Made by a program: the position numbers and the translations under genes. 64,000 nucleotides of DNA, taken from assembly GCA_963854835.1 (NCBI GenBank), contig OY978527.1, forward strand, positions 20,528,345-20,592,344, written 5' to 3'. Below, piece after piece: positions 10,976-21,498 of this stretch. The stretch comes from Megamerina dolium (taxonomy: Eukaryota; Arthropoda; Insecta; Diptera; Megamerinidae). The notes beneath the pieces are model-generated. The model was not told where the DNA came from. It saw nothing but the letters and a program-made list of their open reading frames with translations, and ran no database searches. Numbering within the stretch: position 1 is the stretch's first letter; each line of letters begins with the position of its first letter.

Positions 10976-12378
10976 TTAGTGGAGCGATCACTATCCACCT
11001 TATTCTCCTTCTTTTGTCTTCCTGGAGAACTCGATCTTGATCGCTTTCGTCGTAGACGGCAGTCACGCGCCATGTGTCCTGGTTTGTCACAAATGAAGCA
11101 CTTACCAGTAAATTTGTTTTCGCATCGACCTGTTGTTCTTCCTTCAGGCTGCGCTACAGATTTGAATGCCTGACACACTGCTTCAACCAGATCTGCTGTT
11201 TCTGTTTCTAGTTGGCGTACCCGTGGCATTGGTCGACACATCAAACTGGCGGCTTCAAACGTCAATGCACTACTGACTGTTTCGGCATAAGTATTCCTGG
11301 GTGACATGACTAGGGCACGCTTTGTCTCTCCATCACGTATGCCATCTATGAATGCCTCTATTTTGATTTTTTCGACGAACTCTTCCGAATTACCGGAGAA
11401 CGCTAGATGACATAAGCGCTCAATATCGGAAGCGAATTCCTGCAGACTCTCATTACTCCGTTGCACTCGCGATCTCAATTCCACTCGATGTAATTGACTC
11501 TTGTATTCATTTCCATACTTTCGCTGGAGTGTGTCCATCAGAGACTGATAGCTACCACGATCTTTCTCTGGAATCATCTGTAACACCTCGGAAGCATTAC
11601 CTTTTAATGCGACTATTAAAGCAGCAGTATTGTCGCTATCATCCCATTGATTCTTCGAAGCGGTTGTCTCGAATTGAAGCTTGAAGATATTGAATGGCGT
11701 GCTTCCGTCAAATGTTGGTGGCTTAAGTTTGATTGTACTTGAATCTCTAATCACTGATGTGGCTGGCCCATTTGTTTTTAGTTGGTTGAGATCGTGTTGT
11801 AATTTCTCGAACTTATCTTCCAAATCATCTACATGTTCCTTCAGATCTGTAACTTTTTCATTAATGGCTCCGGAAATTTCATCTACATGTTCTTTTAGTT
11901 CTGCAACTTTCTCATTAATAGCCCCAGAAATTTCTTGTAGTTTGTAGTTAATTGTCTTCTGGAATTCTCCAATGAAGTTTTCTTGGCGAGACGAACCTTC
12001 TTGAATTTCCATACGGAATTCAGCCGAATGTTCTTGAAGCTTGGAGTCAATGCGAGACGCATTTCCTTGAATTTCCGTACGTAATTCACTAATAACGCCC
12101 TCTTGTCGAGACGAACTTTCTTGTAACTGTTGCATCATGGTTTTCATGAAATCCATAAGTTGACCACTCGAATCTATTTTGCTCTCTTCCTCAGCGTGCA
12201 CAACTGCTTGTATATCGGCTTCCTCGAAGAACTCATGTTCTTCTACATTAATTCCCTTAGCCTCCATAGCTTGCCTCAGCCTCACCAGCAGTTCCGCCTT
12301 TGCACCTGATGACGATAGATTCATCTCTACCAACAGCTTTTTAAGCTGGTCCACTTTTAGTTGGTCAATTTTCACCAT
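10954..12378 (-). CDS. gag: Gag polyprotein with SAP-like N-terminus, coiled coil and zinc knuckle
   Basis: This 474-codon frame starts at the first ATG after the primer-binding site. Residues about 5-42 match the SAP-motif pattern (LKVDQLKKLLVEMNL, SSSGAKAELLVRL), a small DNA/RNA-binding helix pair seen in chromatin proteins. Residues about 70-215 are heptad-rich coiled coil with a near-perfect tandem duplication (two EISGAINEKV units, each followed by a LKEHVD). A capsid-like region follows (FDGSTPFNIFKLQFE onward), then one CCHC knuckle (CFICDKPGHMARDC, about residues 427-440) and an RS-rich basic tail. It ends GTTAAAC-TAA, overlapping pol by 22 nt. Gag is the only fully open gene of the element. 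It forms the particle that packages the element's RNA. Confidence 0.9.
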   Translation of the reverse strand: MVKIDQLKVDQLKKLLVEMNLSSSGAKAELLVRLRQAMEAKGINVEEHEFFEEADIQAVVHAEEESKIDSSGQLMDFMKTMMQQLQESSSRQEGVISELRTEIQGNASRIDSKLQEHSAEFRMEIQEGSSRQENFIGEFQKTINYKLQEISGAINEKVAELKEHVDEISGAINEKVTDLKEHVDDLEDKFEKLQHDLNQLKTNGPATSVIRDSSTIKLKPPTFDGSTPFNIFKLQFETTASKNQWDDSDNTAALIVALKGNASEVLQMIPEKDRGSYQSLMDTLQRKYGNEYKSQLHRVELRSRVQRSNESLQEFASDIERLCHLAFSGNSEEFVEKIKIEAFIDGIRDGETKRALVMSPRNTYAETVSSALTFEAASLMCRPMPRVRQLETETADLVEAVCQAFKSVAQPEGRTTGRCENKFTGKCFICDKPGHMARDCRLRRKRSRSSSPGRQKKENKVDSDRSTNTDPSLN

Positions 12379-12385
12379 CTTTACA

Positions 12386-12405
12386 GAATCCCACTTCTGA
12401 CACCA
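12386..12405 (-). other. Primer-binding site matching tRNA-Leu
   Basis: Two bases inside the 5' LTR, the minus strand reads TGG followed by the complement of the acceptor and T-arm side of a eukaryotic tRNA-Leu (TGTCAGAAGTGGGATTC). The match of about 20 nt is from my knowledge of tRNA-Leu ends and needs a check against the host tRNA set. Confidence 0.7.
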
Positions 12406-12407
12406 AT

Positions 12408-12844
12408 TGTTACGTTTTTATTATGTGAGCGTTTAATTCTATTTGAATTACCTTGTTCGATCACTGGATTCTGTTAATGATAACTGCAACACTTATTTTA
12501 TACAACTATATACAGCAACAATTTATTTAATAATCTCTATTTACAATCAACACTGTTTACAATCAACTATTTACTATAACACTTAAATGTACTTGCAGCT
12601 TTTGCCTCTGTATCAATGTTTTCGCAATCACGTTCGGAATTAGATTGATTTTCCTTCTCAACACTGGCTCTATTTATACTCTGTTGGCAACACCCCAGAA
12701 TCTTCCGTTATCGAGATTCTTCTCTTCCTTTCTCGTTGGCTTGTTCTGGTTATCGCTTATTTCTTTTTGTTGACATTCGTTTCGATGCTGCCAATAGTGT
12801 CAGTCACAATAGTGATGAGTAATCAACTATCGATACTCGTTACA
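12408..12844 (-). repeat. 5' LTR of the gypsy-type element
   Basis: 437 bp, near-identical to 7106-7542. In the element's orientation this is the upstream LTR, followed directly by the primer-binding site and gag. Confidence 0.93.
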
Positions 12845-12848
12845 ATAT

Positions 12849-13327
12849 AATATGAATGCGATGGTGAAGATTGAAATTATATGTGATAATTATAAATTAT
12901 TTTTGCACGGACATATGAGAAATTCATCATATGTAACATTTGAAAAAATCTGTTCTCAAGAAATTTATTTATACCCAATTTTATTCAAATTAAATTTAAA
13001 TCTTTCTCTTGAAAGATTGGCTGCCTTTTTTACTCATGTTTCATAATCACAATTCAGTCTATTGAATACCTATCACAAAGTCGACCACCGTTTTCTGCGC
13101 TCACTCCCTCGCTCTAGCTGTCTTCGTTTTTACTACGTACGAAAAAAATATATATATACGCATGCCTAGTATAATATGAGTTTTTTATTCATGAATACCC
13201 ACAATCGACAACGCAGCATTTAATGGAATTCAGTTTAGCAATTTTTGAAGATTTTCTCAGGTTTAAATTTAATTTGAATAAAATTTGTATATAAGCAATT
13301 TTTTCAGAACAGATTTATTCAATTATA
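12849..13327. mobile_element. Foldback element copy 2, remainder (arm-centre-partial arm)
   Basis: The sequence continues the copy-1 homology beyond the LTR element: inner arm at 12900-13135, centre at 13160-13255, then only a short piece of the right arm (about 13258-13325). Most of the right arm is deleted. The RTE-like 5' region follows directly at about 13328. Confidence 0.6.
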
Positions 13328-15590
13328 CGTCACTAACTGCTTTAACCTGGCGAAGCTAGCACAATCCTTGCTGAACTCATTGCAAGTCAACTCACTTGTC
13401 ATCATACAGTTTTTCCTGCTTACTAAGTTATGACGTCTTAATTCTAGATGGGGGTCCTCATTATGATGACCTTCATTTTAATGGGGAGCCTCTATGCGGC
13501 GACCACCGAGCAACGTCGTTCCAGCACCCGCTGAGCGGCGGCTAAAGTGAATGTCGAAAACTTCCCTCAATTCGAGGTTGTGCGTTGGTCTTGGAACCCA
13601 CCACATAAAATCCCTCCCCCAATGAAGAACATAACAGAGCCTTGGATAAGAACTACCGCTTTTGTTGATGACTCCTGCAAACGGAATAAGGACCATGATT
13701 TACGGAAATGCACCTGGAACGTCCGATTCTTCTAGAGGGAAGGTGCCTCTATCCAGCTGCTTGATGTCCTCGAGAACTACAAGGCTGACATCACCGCTTT
13801 CCAGGAAATGCGATGGACGGGACAGGGCTGCTCCAAAAGAGCAGCCTGTGACATCTATTATAGTTGCCATGCGGAGAGGTACGAATTAGGATATGGATTT
13901 TTGGTCTGCAAGAGCCTCCGACACCTGGTCTCACAGTTCACGCCTGTGAACGAACGGCTGGCCACAACCTGCAACAGGGCCAAATTATTTAACATCAGCC
14001 AAATCTGTGCCTACGCACAGATGCGGACGATGCGATCAAAGGGAGCTTCATTCAGCGCCTCGAAGAAGCTTATGACCGCTGCCCCCGCCACGACATCAAA
14101 ATCGTGCTTGGCGATTTCAATGCCAGGGTGGGTAAGGAGGGTACCTTTGGTCCTACTGTAGGAAAATTCAGCCTCCACCAGAAAACCTCCGATAACGAAA
14201 TGAGGCTGATCGACTTCGCTGGAGCACGAAACATGGTAGTTAGTAGTACCAGGTTCCAGCAAATCGATATGCACAAAGCGACATGGTTGTCTCCAGACCA
14301 GCGAACGAGAAACCAAATTGATCACGTGGTGATTGACGGAAGGCATGCTTCCAGTGTGATGGATGTGAAATCGATCCGTGGTGCCAACATCGACTCGGAT
14401 CACTACCTTGTTGCAGCCAGAGTGCGTGCACGCTTATGTGTCGCAAATAATAAACGAAGTCCCACAGAGAGAAAGCTTAACGTCAGTAAGCTGCGACCAC
14501 CAGAGACAGCAGTTGCTTTTGCCACTCGGCTCTCGGATTTGCTTAGGCAACTTGATGATACATACGCATGGTGGACACACATATCCCACTCCATGACTGC
14601 TGCCGAAGAGGTAATCAGTTACTACCGTCTTCTGAGGGACGATCAGGAGTGTCGCGACGCTACCGCAGAGAAAGATGCCGTCCACAGAAAAACCCTGCGT
14701 GCAGGCGCAACGCGAGCTGTTTAGGAGCGGTACAGAGAGAAGTGGAGTGCGGAGATACGTCTTTTCAGGCGCAAGAAAAGAGAACAAGAAAGACGCGAGT
14801 GTGAGGAGATAGAGATGTGTACCGACAAGAATGAGACTCGAAAATTCTTCGAAAAGATCAAGCGCCTGAGTGGAGGTTTAAATCCCGGAGCCTCTTCTTG
14901 TCGTGATGGAAATGGGAATCTGGTTACAGATGTCCAGACTGTACTGAGCCTATGGAGGGAACACTTCTCCACGTTACTGAATGGCGATGCTACGAACAAT
15001 TCCGCCAGTGGAGGAGATTGCCCGAATACCCCAACTACGGATGATGGTGTTGATGTTTCACCAGCCGTCCATGACGAGGTTAAAACAGCCATAATGAGGC
15101 TGAAGAATAACAAAGTAGCAGGTGCAGATGGCCCGCCTGCCGAGTTGTTTAAGACCGGCGGAGATGAGCTGCTCACCTGCACGCGCCAACTCATAAGCAG
15201 AATGTGGTCGGACGAAAACTTGCCCGACGATTGGAGTCTCAGTGTTCTCTGCCCCATACATACGAATAGAGACCTCACAATTTTCGCCATCTACCGTGGC
15301 ATAAGTCTCTTGAGCATCGCATACAAGGTATTATCCTGCGTATTGTGTGAAAGATTGAAGCCTATGCTCAGTAACCTTACCAGGGTGGCTTCAGACCGAA
15401 TAAATCCACCATCGATCAAATTTTCACATTACGCCAAATTCTAGAAAAGACCCAAGAAAGACAAATCGACACACATCACCTATTCGTCGATTATAAAGCC
15501 GCTTTCAACAGTCCGATAAGGGATTACCTCTACACAACTATGTCTGAATTTGGTATACCTGCAAAACTCATTCGACTCTGCAGAATTTTG
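13328..15590 (+). pseudogene. RTE-like non-LTR retrotransposon copy a, 3' half missing
   Basis: The 5' leader (13328-13620) matches that of the copy at 47965. The decayed endonuclease begins at about 13622 and shows the APE-type signatures (WNVR, QEMRW, GDFNARVG, RNQIDHVV, SDHYLV). A frame at 14104-14724 holds the C-terminal half of the endonuclease with its SDH motif still present. After one stop (14722) the frame at 14815-15444 carries the linker and the start of RT (NNKVAGADG, YRGISLLS). Further frame changes follow, and the copy ends at 15590 where a SINE begins. The RT active site is absent. Encoded proteins would nick target DNA and reverse-transcribe element RNA. Confidence 0.85.
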
Positions 15591-15591
15591 T

Positions 15592-15963
15592 TTTTTTTTA
15601 TTAAATAAATAAATATGTGGCACTTAAAGCCCCAAAGGGCTCATTGGCCGAGCTTCTCTTCCATTACTGTTGTGCGTCTTAAATTTGGACAGTATTAGAA
15701 GGGACCTACTTATTTTAGCCGGTTCCGAACGGCAGAACACTTGTGACATCACTTTTTCTGAGCTTTGTCACAGAGTTCTTTAAGAAGCTTTTTCATGGCA
15801 AGTTGTTACTGTCGGAAGAATTGCCAATTGCTTGCCGACAGATGGGTACCATTCGAAAGAAAAATCTTATCGATATTAAATTTGTTACGCATCAGCCGCA
15901 TCAGATTGAACCACGACCTACAGATCAGAAGGCGAACACACTAACCACTGAGCTACGGCACCC
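15592..15963 (-). mobile_element. tRNA-derived SINE, copy 1
   Basis: Read on the minus strand it starts with a tRNA-like head carrying an A-box (TAGCTCAGTGG) and a degenerate B-box region. It continues with a roughly 250-bp body also found at 51601 and 56647. It ends with a short hairpin (gagccctttggggct) and an A/T-rich tail. It adjoins the broken end of RTE-like copy a. No clear target duplication was found. Confidence 0.8.
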
Positions 15964-16039
15964 ACTTATTATAAACATTATTTTTTACATAAAATGTGTT
16001 TGTTAACGCTACGACTATTTATAATACATATAATAACGA

Positions 16040-17005
16040 GTAGCATGTATCTGGTAGGTAATAAAATTAAAGAATTGAGTAAACTTTATAAAGTTACACT
16101 AATTTTGGATTCTTGCTATGTCAAAGACATTTTTTCGTTGAAGGCGTCTAGGTTGTCTGAGAGAATTCAGGATATTAGATGCTTCAACATTAACATGGTG
16201 TTGTGTTCTTGATTTGTGGTTTGTTAATTTTTTTTTTGGATTACTTCAGCAACAGTAGGAATCTTCAAGTCCCGATGGATATCACAGGGACCAGGGTTCT
16301 TTTACAACATTTCGCAGCACTTTGCTTTGAAAGCGCTGAATAATAACTAGCACATCCCCAAAGTTCAGCGCCGTACGTCCATACGGGTTTTATCCAAATG
16401 ATTTGCGAATGCTTCAGCTTTATCTTCGTTGCTTCTGGCCCATATGCCATTGTTAGTGCTAGTGGTTAATTGGTTAAGTATTTTGTCGACTTCCACAATG
16501 AATAATCCGACTTCTTATCCGCTGTCAGTGATGAAAGGTATTTCTTTATTGATTCATTTTTAACAATTCGGATCTGTTTTTTAAAATTTTGAGTTGCTCT
16601 ATTTGGTGACATTTTTTCTAAGTTTTCTTTAGAGTAGCAAGTCTTACATTTTTTCTCAGTAACTCTTTAAAATAATTCCACTCGGTGAATTTGTTTGTTA
16701 AGTTTGGCCTTTGATCCTTTTTTATAATTGTTTCACTTATAGTTAAATATACAGGTGAGTGATCAGAGCTCAAGTCCACACCATCTCGACATTCAACATA
16801 ATTTGCTGAAATTTTGCTGGTTAAAAATAAATCAATTAGGTCTGGCAACTTTCTGATATCTGTTGGCCAGTATTTGGGTTTTCCCGGTGTAATGAATTGA
16901 CAACCTGTCTCCAAAGCCGCTTTATAAAGCGGCTCTCGGCCTTTTGTTGTGATAATGCGTGAGCCTCAATATGTATACCTCGCATTAAAGTCCTCACCTG
17001 TAATA
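16040..17005 (-). pseudogene. Jockey-clade non-LTR fragment (endonuclease plus RT C-terminus)
   Basis: In minus-strand order it has an endonuclease with DFNA near 16985 and LSSDHSPVYLTI near 16765, the linker with DYSLWKS near 16490, then, after loss of the RT core, a C-terminal RT stretch (KPVWTYGAELWG, about 16380) and a tail (about 16040-16200). Stops and frame changes are frequent. It lies head to head with the next Jockey copy, which starts at about 17018. Confidence 0.7.
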
Positions 17006-17019
17006 AATTTGTAACTTTA

Positions 17020-17616
17020 TTGCATCGCAAAATCACAATCGAAGAACCCCATAAGAGAACTGGACCTCCTCAGTGCAGTAACTGCCAAGAATATGGACAT
17101 ACTAAGACATATTGTACCCTGCCAGCTGTTTGTGTGATTTGTGGAGATCTCCATAAATCAAACATATGCCCAAAATCTAAAGGCGATGCTAGCATGAAAA
17201 AATGCAGCAATTGTGGAGGTAATCACACCGCAAATTATAGAGGTTGCCCAGTATATACAACCCTAAAGATAAATTTCTCCGCTAGCAATCAACCTCTAAA
17301 ACCAGTTGAGCAAACTCAGATAGCCAACTCAATTAAGAGACAAAATATTGATGCAACACAATTCTTCTCTGCAATCCCAAACAAGAATCAAACCAATTCA
17401 TACGCTAGCGTGTTAAAACAAAACCCACACCAACAAAGCAATGTAAATAATGAGCAGAAACACTCACTGCCCACTCAACAGCCAAGTACCCTTGAACATT
17501 TGCTTCAAACATTAATTCAGAATATGAACCAATTCATGAACTCAATGCAAACAATGATGCAAGAAATGATGAAAAATCAATCGATGTTACTCCAAACATT
17601 GCTATCCAGACCATGA
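17020..17616 (+). pseudogene. ORF1 (nucleic-acid-binding Gag-like) C-terminal part, Jockey copy A
   Basis: The 198-codon frame lacks its N-terminus. It opens into CCHC-type zinc knuckles (CSNCQEYGHTKTYC, CVICGDLHKSNIC, CSNCGGNHTANYRGC), the usual triplet of Jockey-clade ORF1 proteins. A Gln/Asn-rich spacer and a Met-rich helix (MNQFMNSMQTMMQEMM) follow. The protein would coat element RNA. Its stop TGA overlaps the ORF2 start as ATGA at 17613-17616. Confidence 0.75.
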
Positions 17617-17900
17617 GTCGTCTCAAGATATGCCACTGGAACGCCAACGGCTTAAGCCAGCACCGTTTGGAGCTAATTTAATTCCTTGAATCCAGCCAGA
17701 TCGACATAATGATGATATCTCAGATCCATTTCACTGACAAAAATTACTACCAAATACCATATTACAAACTGTACACCACAAATCATCCGCATGGTAAGGC
17801 ACGCGGAGGAACTGCCATATTGATAAAAAGCAGAATAAAACATCATGTTCTCGAAGATTTCAGCAGCGTCTATACACACCAGCTGACATTTTATTGCTAG
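17613..17900 (+). pseudogene. ORF2 endonuclease N-terminus, Jockey copy A
   Basis: It begins at the ATG overlapping ORF1 and reads KICHWNANGL, the start of the APE-like endonuclease, with one early stop near 17680. GGTAILIKSRIKHH near 17805 is the next conserved block. The frame stops at 17900 and most of the endonuclease, including the catalytic SDH region, has been deleted before the RT linker begins near 17900. Confidence 0.7.
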
Positions 17901-18109
17901 TAAGACAGAAAAGAAGACTCCGAAGAAAATGGCAAGAATTCAGATCATCGAATCTGAAAACACAGCTACAGCACTGCACTCGAAAGTTAAAACAAGCCTT
18001 AAAGAGCACATAGCCAAATTAACACCTGGTGAAGCGTCAGACTACTCTTTGTGGAAATCAGCAAAAAACTCAAATCGGCCAATTCTCACTGATTCCCCCA
18101 TCTGTTTGA

Positions 18110-19090
18110 GTGACGGAAAATAGGCTAGAAGCAACTGTGAGAAGGGTTTGGCTTTTGCAGACCACCAGTGTGTTTACACCCAATCCACCCTCTTCACAGT
18201 CCTCATTACCAAAATTAACTTCTCAACCTTGCTCAATAACTCGCAAACTTAAAAAAAATGACATATTCAAAGCAATTTATAAAGATTTAAACCCAAAAAA
18301 ATCACCTGGTCCAGATAAAATTACCGGTAAAATGATAAAAGAGCTACCTCCGGCTTCAGTAATTCATCTCATGCATATTTTCAATGCTATCCTTCGTATT
18401 AAACACTATCCCAAATGCTGGAAAACTTCAAAAATTATTATAATAGCAAAACCAGGAAAAGACCCTACAAAAGTTGCATCGTACAGACCTATCAGCCTCC
18501 TGCCTCTACTCTCTAAAGTATTCGAAAAGCTACTTGTCATGAATATAACTCCATTTATTAATCTCAACCAACTGATTCCTCAACATCAGTTTGGATTTAG
18601 AAAACAGCACGGCACAATAGAACAAGTCCACCGCATTGTAAATCTGATAAGGAACACTTTTGAAGAAAAAAAGTATTGCTCAGCTGTCTTTCTTGATATC
18701 ACTGAAGCTTTCGATAACGTATGGCACGATGGCCTTATTTACAAACTCAAACTGTTTCTGCCTGCAAATGTCTCCTCATTGCTTAGTAGCTACCTCACGA
18801 AAAGACAATTTCTCGTACATCACAAGGATTACACAACAAATCCATTGGATATTCACGCTGGCGTTCTTCAAGGAAGCGTTTTGGGCCCCTTACTGTATCT
18901 CTTATACACTTCAGATATGCCCAACAATAACTATACATTCATATCGACCTTTGCTGATGATACGGAAATATTGTGCTCTCGCTCTAACCCCATAGAAGCT
19001 ACTAAACTCCTGCAGACTCATGTCGATTCTCTCAAAATCTGGCTAGCAAAATGGCGTATAAAAAACAATGAATCAAAGAGCGTACTGTAA
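18110..19090 (+). pseudogene. ORF2 reverse transcriptase core, Jockey copy A
   Basis: This 326-codon frame shows the Jockey RT blocks in order: KSPGPDKITGKMIKELP, SYRPISLLPLLSKVFEKL, HQFGFRKQHGTIEQVHRI, FLDITEAFDNVWHDGL, GVLQGSVLGPLLYLLYTSDMP and TFADDTEIL, with the catalytic aspartates present. It stops at 19088. The thumb and C-terminal domain continue in other frames to 19620. It would reverse-transcribe the element RNA on nicked target DNA. It is inactive here because ORF2 is broken on both sides. Confidence 0.85.
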
Positions 19091-19753
19091 CCTTCACGCT
19101 AAGGCTACATACATGTCCCTCACTTAAAATTAATGGTCAATCAGTTCCACAATGTTTCTGAACAAAGTACTTGGGTATTCACCTCGACAGAAGGCTGACC
19201 TGGAAAAATCACATAGAGGCAAAGAAAACTCAGATCAAGCTCAATTAATCAGTTATGTTGGCTGTTATACAAAAGATCAAAGTTGAATCTCTAATACAAA
19301 GTGCTATTATATAAAGAAATCCTGAAGCCAATCTGGACTTATGGTATTCAGTTTTGGGGACCGCATCTCCCGCAAATATCGAAAAATTGCAGCGAATACA
19401 ATCCAATTGTCTACGAATTATTGTAAACGCGCCTTGGTATATGAGGAACGTTAACATCCATCGAGATTTAAATGTACCCACAATTTCTAAGGAAGTTGCA
19501 ATGTCCTGCAGAAGCTACATTAAAAAATTACACAATCATCCGAATCCCCTTGCTAGGCAATTGTTGCTGAGTACGGGGCATCGTCGATTAAAAAGAAAAG
19601 ACACACTGAATATGCTGTGAAATTGCTATACCTCGCGACTCAACAAATTATGATGGAACGTAGGGAATATCACATAATTTTAGTTAGTTTGTAAGACTTG
19701 AATACATATTGTTAGTTTCTAAGTATTTTAGAAAGATTCAATAAAAATAGCTT

Positions 19754-19790
<37 letters not shown>

Positions 19791-19799
19791 TGGCACTCA

Positions 19800-21100
19800 A
19801 CTTCGCGTACTCACAACACTTAGACTTAGGGTAAGTGCGCTCGTTGGGGGTCGCAATAAAAAAAAGTCTGCTGACCAACCGTGCTATTTCGTCTATTTTC
19901 ATACCTAACTGTGGTTGCTGCGGTTGTTGCGGTCGAGTGTCCTTCTAGGGGGTACGTCTTCGGAGCAAGATTACCTCCTTTTTCGTCTGTATAATGAGAT
20001 TACTTAGCTCCATCAATACAGCTTCTAACTCTTCACTTGGTGACAATATCTTGCCTTGCAGCACCTTATCTTTCAGAAGTGGATACCACTCGGTGGCCAT
20101 TTCCCTCTTAATTATCGCTCACGTATAATCAGCTGCCCTCCTTAATGAGGAGTTTTCTTCCTCCTTCGAAAGTGTCCGGAACATTCTGCTTAAAGGAGTA
20201 CACCATCGAAGAGGCATCTCTTTTGGTAAGCTACATTCTCTTTCGAGATTTCATACTTGGGCTTGAAAAGCACTTAACTGACCAGCGTCCACGGAGGTTT
20301 TGAGTCTCTTTTCTGTAAATTCCTCCGAAATATTCCTTTCTTTTAGCATTTGCTCTAGTTTCTGTGGCGTTCTACGTTGCGCGCATCTAGTTGTTCAGCT
20401 TGTAACCCTTGGTTCAATATTCTTATTCTAAGGTTTCTTATTTGTGCTTCTGCTGCGTCTAAATCGCTCTTTACTAATTAAGTTGCCTCGCGTTGACTCT
20501 TGAGGAGGTCACTTAATTCTAGTTCCTCGCCTGAGGCTAGTGCTTTGCCGTGCGGTACTTTCGAATTTACGAGCTCGTAGGAGTGATAGCTTCCTGTATT
20601 GCAATACATGCGGAGACAGTATCCTCGGTTAGATATTCGCCCAGGACCCTGCTAAAAACTATATCCTCGCGAGCAATGAACTTCGAAGCTATACTGCGAT
20701 AAACGCTGCGCCAAAATTTTGTGTACCATTTCCACAACAAAACTTATCGTTGCCTAACAAATAAACTGTAAGCCTTTAGACAACGCTCCTTTTACCAACA
20801 AACCCACCTGTTAAGTTAATCGACGCCCAATGCTTGATTAGACCCTATTAAATGCCCAGGAGTATATCCAGGGAGCCCACTGCTAAACCCACATAAATCT
20901 AGCTCATTCGCTTCGCCAAACGGACCCACCAGTACATGAACTTTGAGAACGTTCGCTTTTGCTTGCGGAGAATATATGTACCACAACGGCACTTGAACCA
21001 TGAGGTACCGACGATCCTAATTCCCTAAGTGTTGAGCGTCCTTTCGGAACTTCAACACTGGTTACCTGAAAAATAGAGTTTAAGTTAGTAGAATACACTC
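19800..21100 (-). pseudogene. Unidentified decayed coiled-coil ORF
   Basis: On the minus strand, pieces of a plausible protein can be read in shifting frames: a start region at 21098-20818 (VPKGRSTLREL, VPLWYIYSPQAKANVLKVHVLVG), a heptad-rich segment near 20540-20390 (ELELSDLLKSQREA, LDAAEAQIRNLRIRILNQ), and an acidic/basic helix region near 20230-19960 (MATEWYPLLKDKVLQGKILS, ELEAVLMELSNLIIQTKKEV). Several stops interrupt it. I do not recognise the family. Gag of an LTR element or a host coiled-coil gene remnant are both possible. Confidence 0.35.
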
Positions 21101-21498
21101 ACCTTCTATTCTGTCCTTTATTAGAAAACGCCTTATTTCGGAGTGTTATCTCGCGAGAACGCAAGTTAAATGCAAGTGTGCTTTTTATATACGATTATAA
21201 ATTATTTATTATAACTTTGTTAGTATAAGTGAAAAATATAAACACTACCAGTTAATTTATTACAATATCTTCTGATTCATTTCATTTGTGATATCGACTA
21301 CATATACGTTGATATCACAACACAACTAATAGCAAGTGGTGATATAAATTACGAGATTAAAAGGGAAAAAATTTCGCAATTGTCGTGTGGCTATGCGAAA
21401 AAAAGAGAATAATACATATTAAAAAAAAAAACAAATATTCAACAAAGAATAACTATAAATATAGAGAAAGCAAAAATAATAACGTTACATGCTGCGGT

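Larger units (their letters stand above)
7106..12844 (-). mobile_element. Complete Ty3/gypsy LTR retrotransposon, LTR-gag-pol-LTR, no env
   Basis: Two direct repeats of 437 bp (7106-7542 and 12408-12844) begin tg and end ca and flank gag and pol on the minus strand. A 4-bp target duplication, atat, lies at 7102-7105 and 12845-12848, the size usual for gypsy elements. The element order is gag, then protease/RT/RNase H, then integrase. No envelope-like ORF follows integrase, whose stop lies about 40 bp from the polypurine tract. I saw only one difference between the LTRs, so the insertion looks recent. The pol frame is nevertheless broken near 9045. Confidence 0.93.
17018..19790 (+). mobile_element. 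Jockey-clade retrotransposon copy A, 5'-truncated, with poly(A) tail
   Basis: It contains the C-terminal part of ORF1, an ATGA overlap, a truncated endonuclease, an RT with its FADD box and a C-terminal domain, then a polyadenylation signal (caataaaaat near 19739) and a tail of about 30 A. Copies B (21499) and D (26686) share the same C-terminus, ending in KRKDTLNML, so all three belong to one family. Confidence 0.85.
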
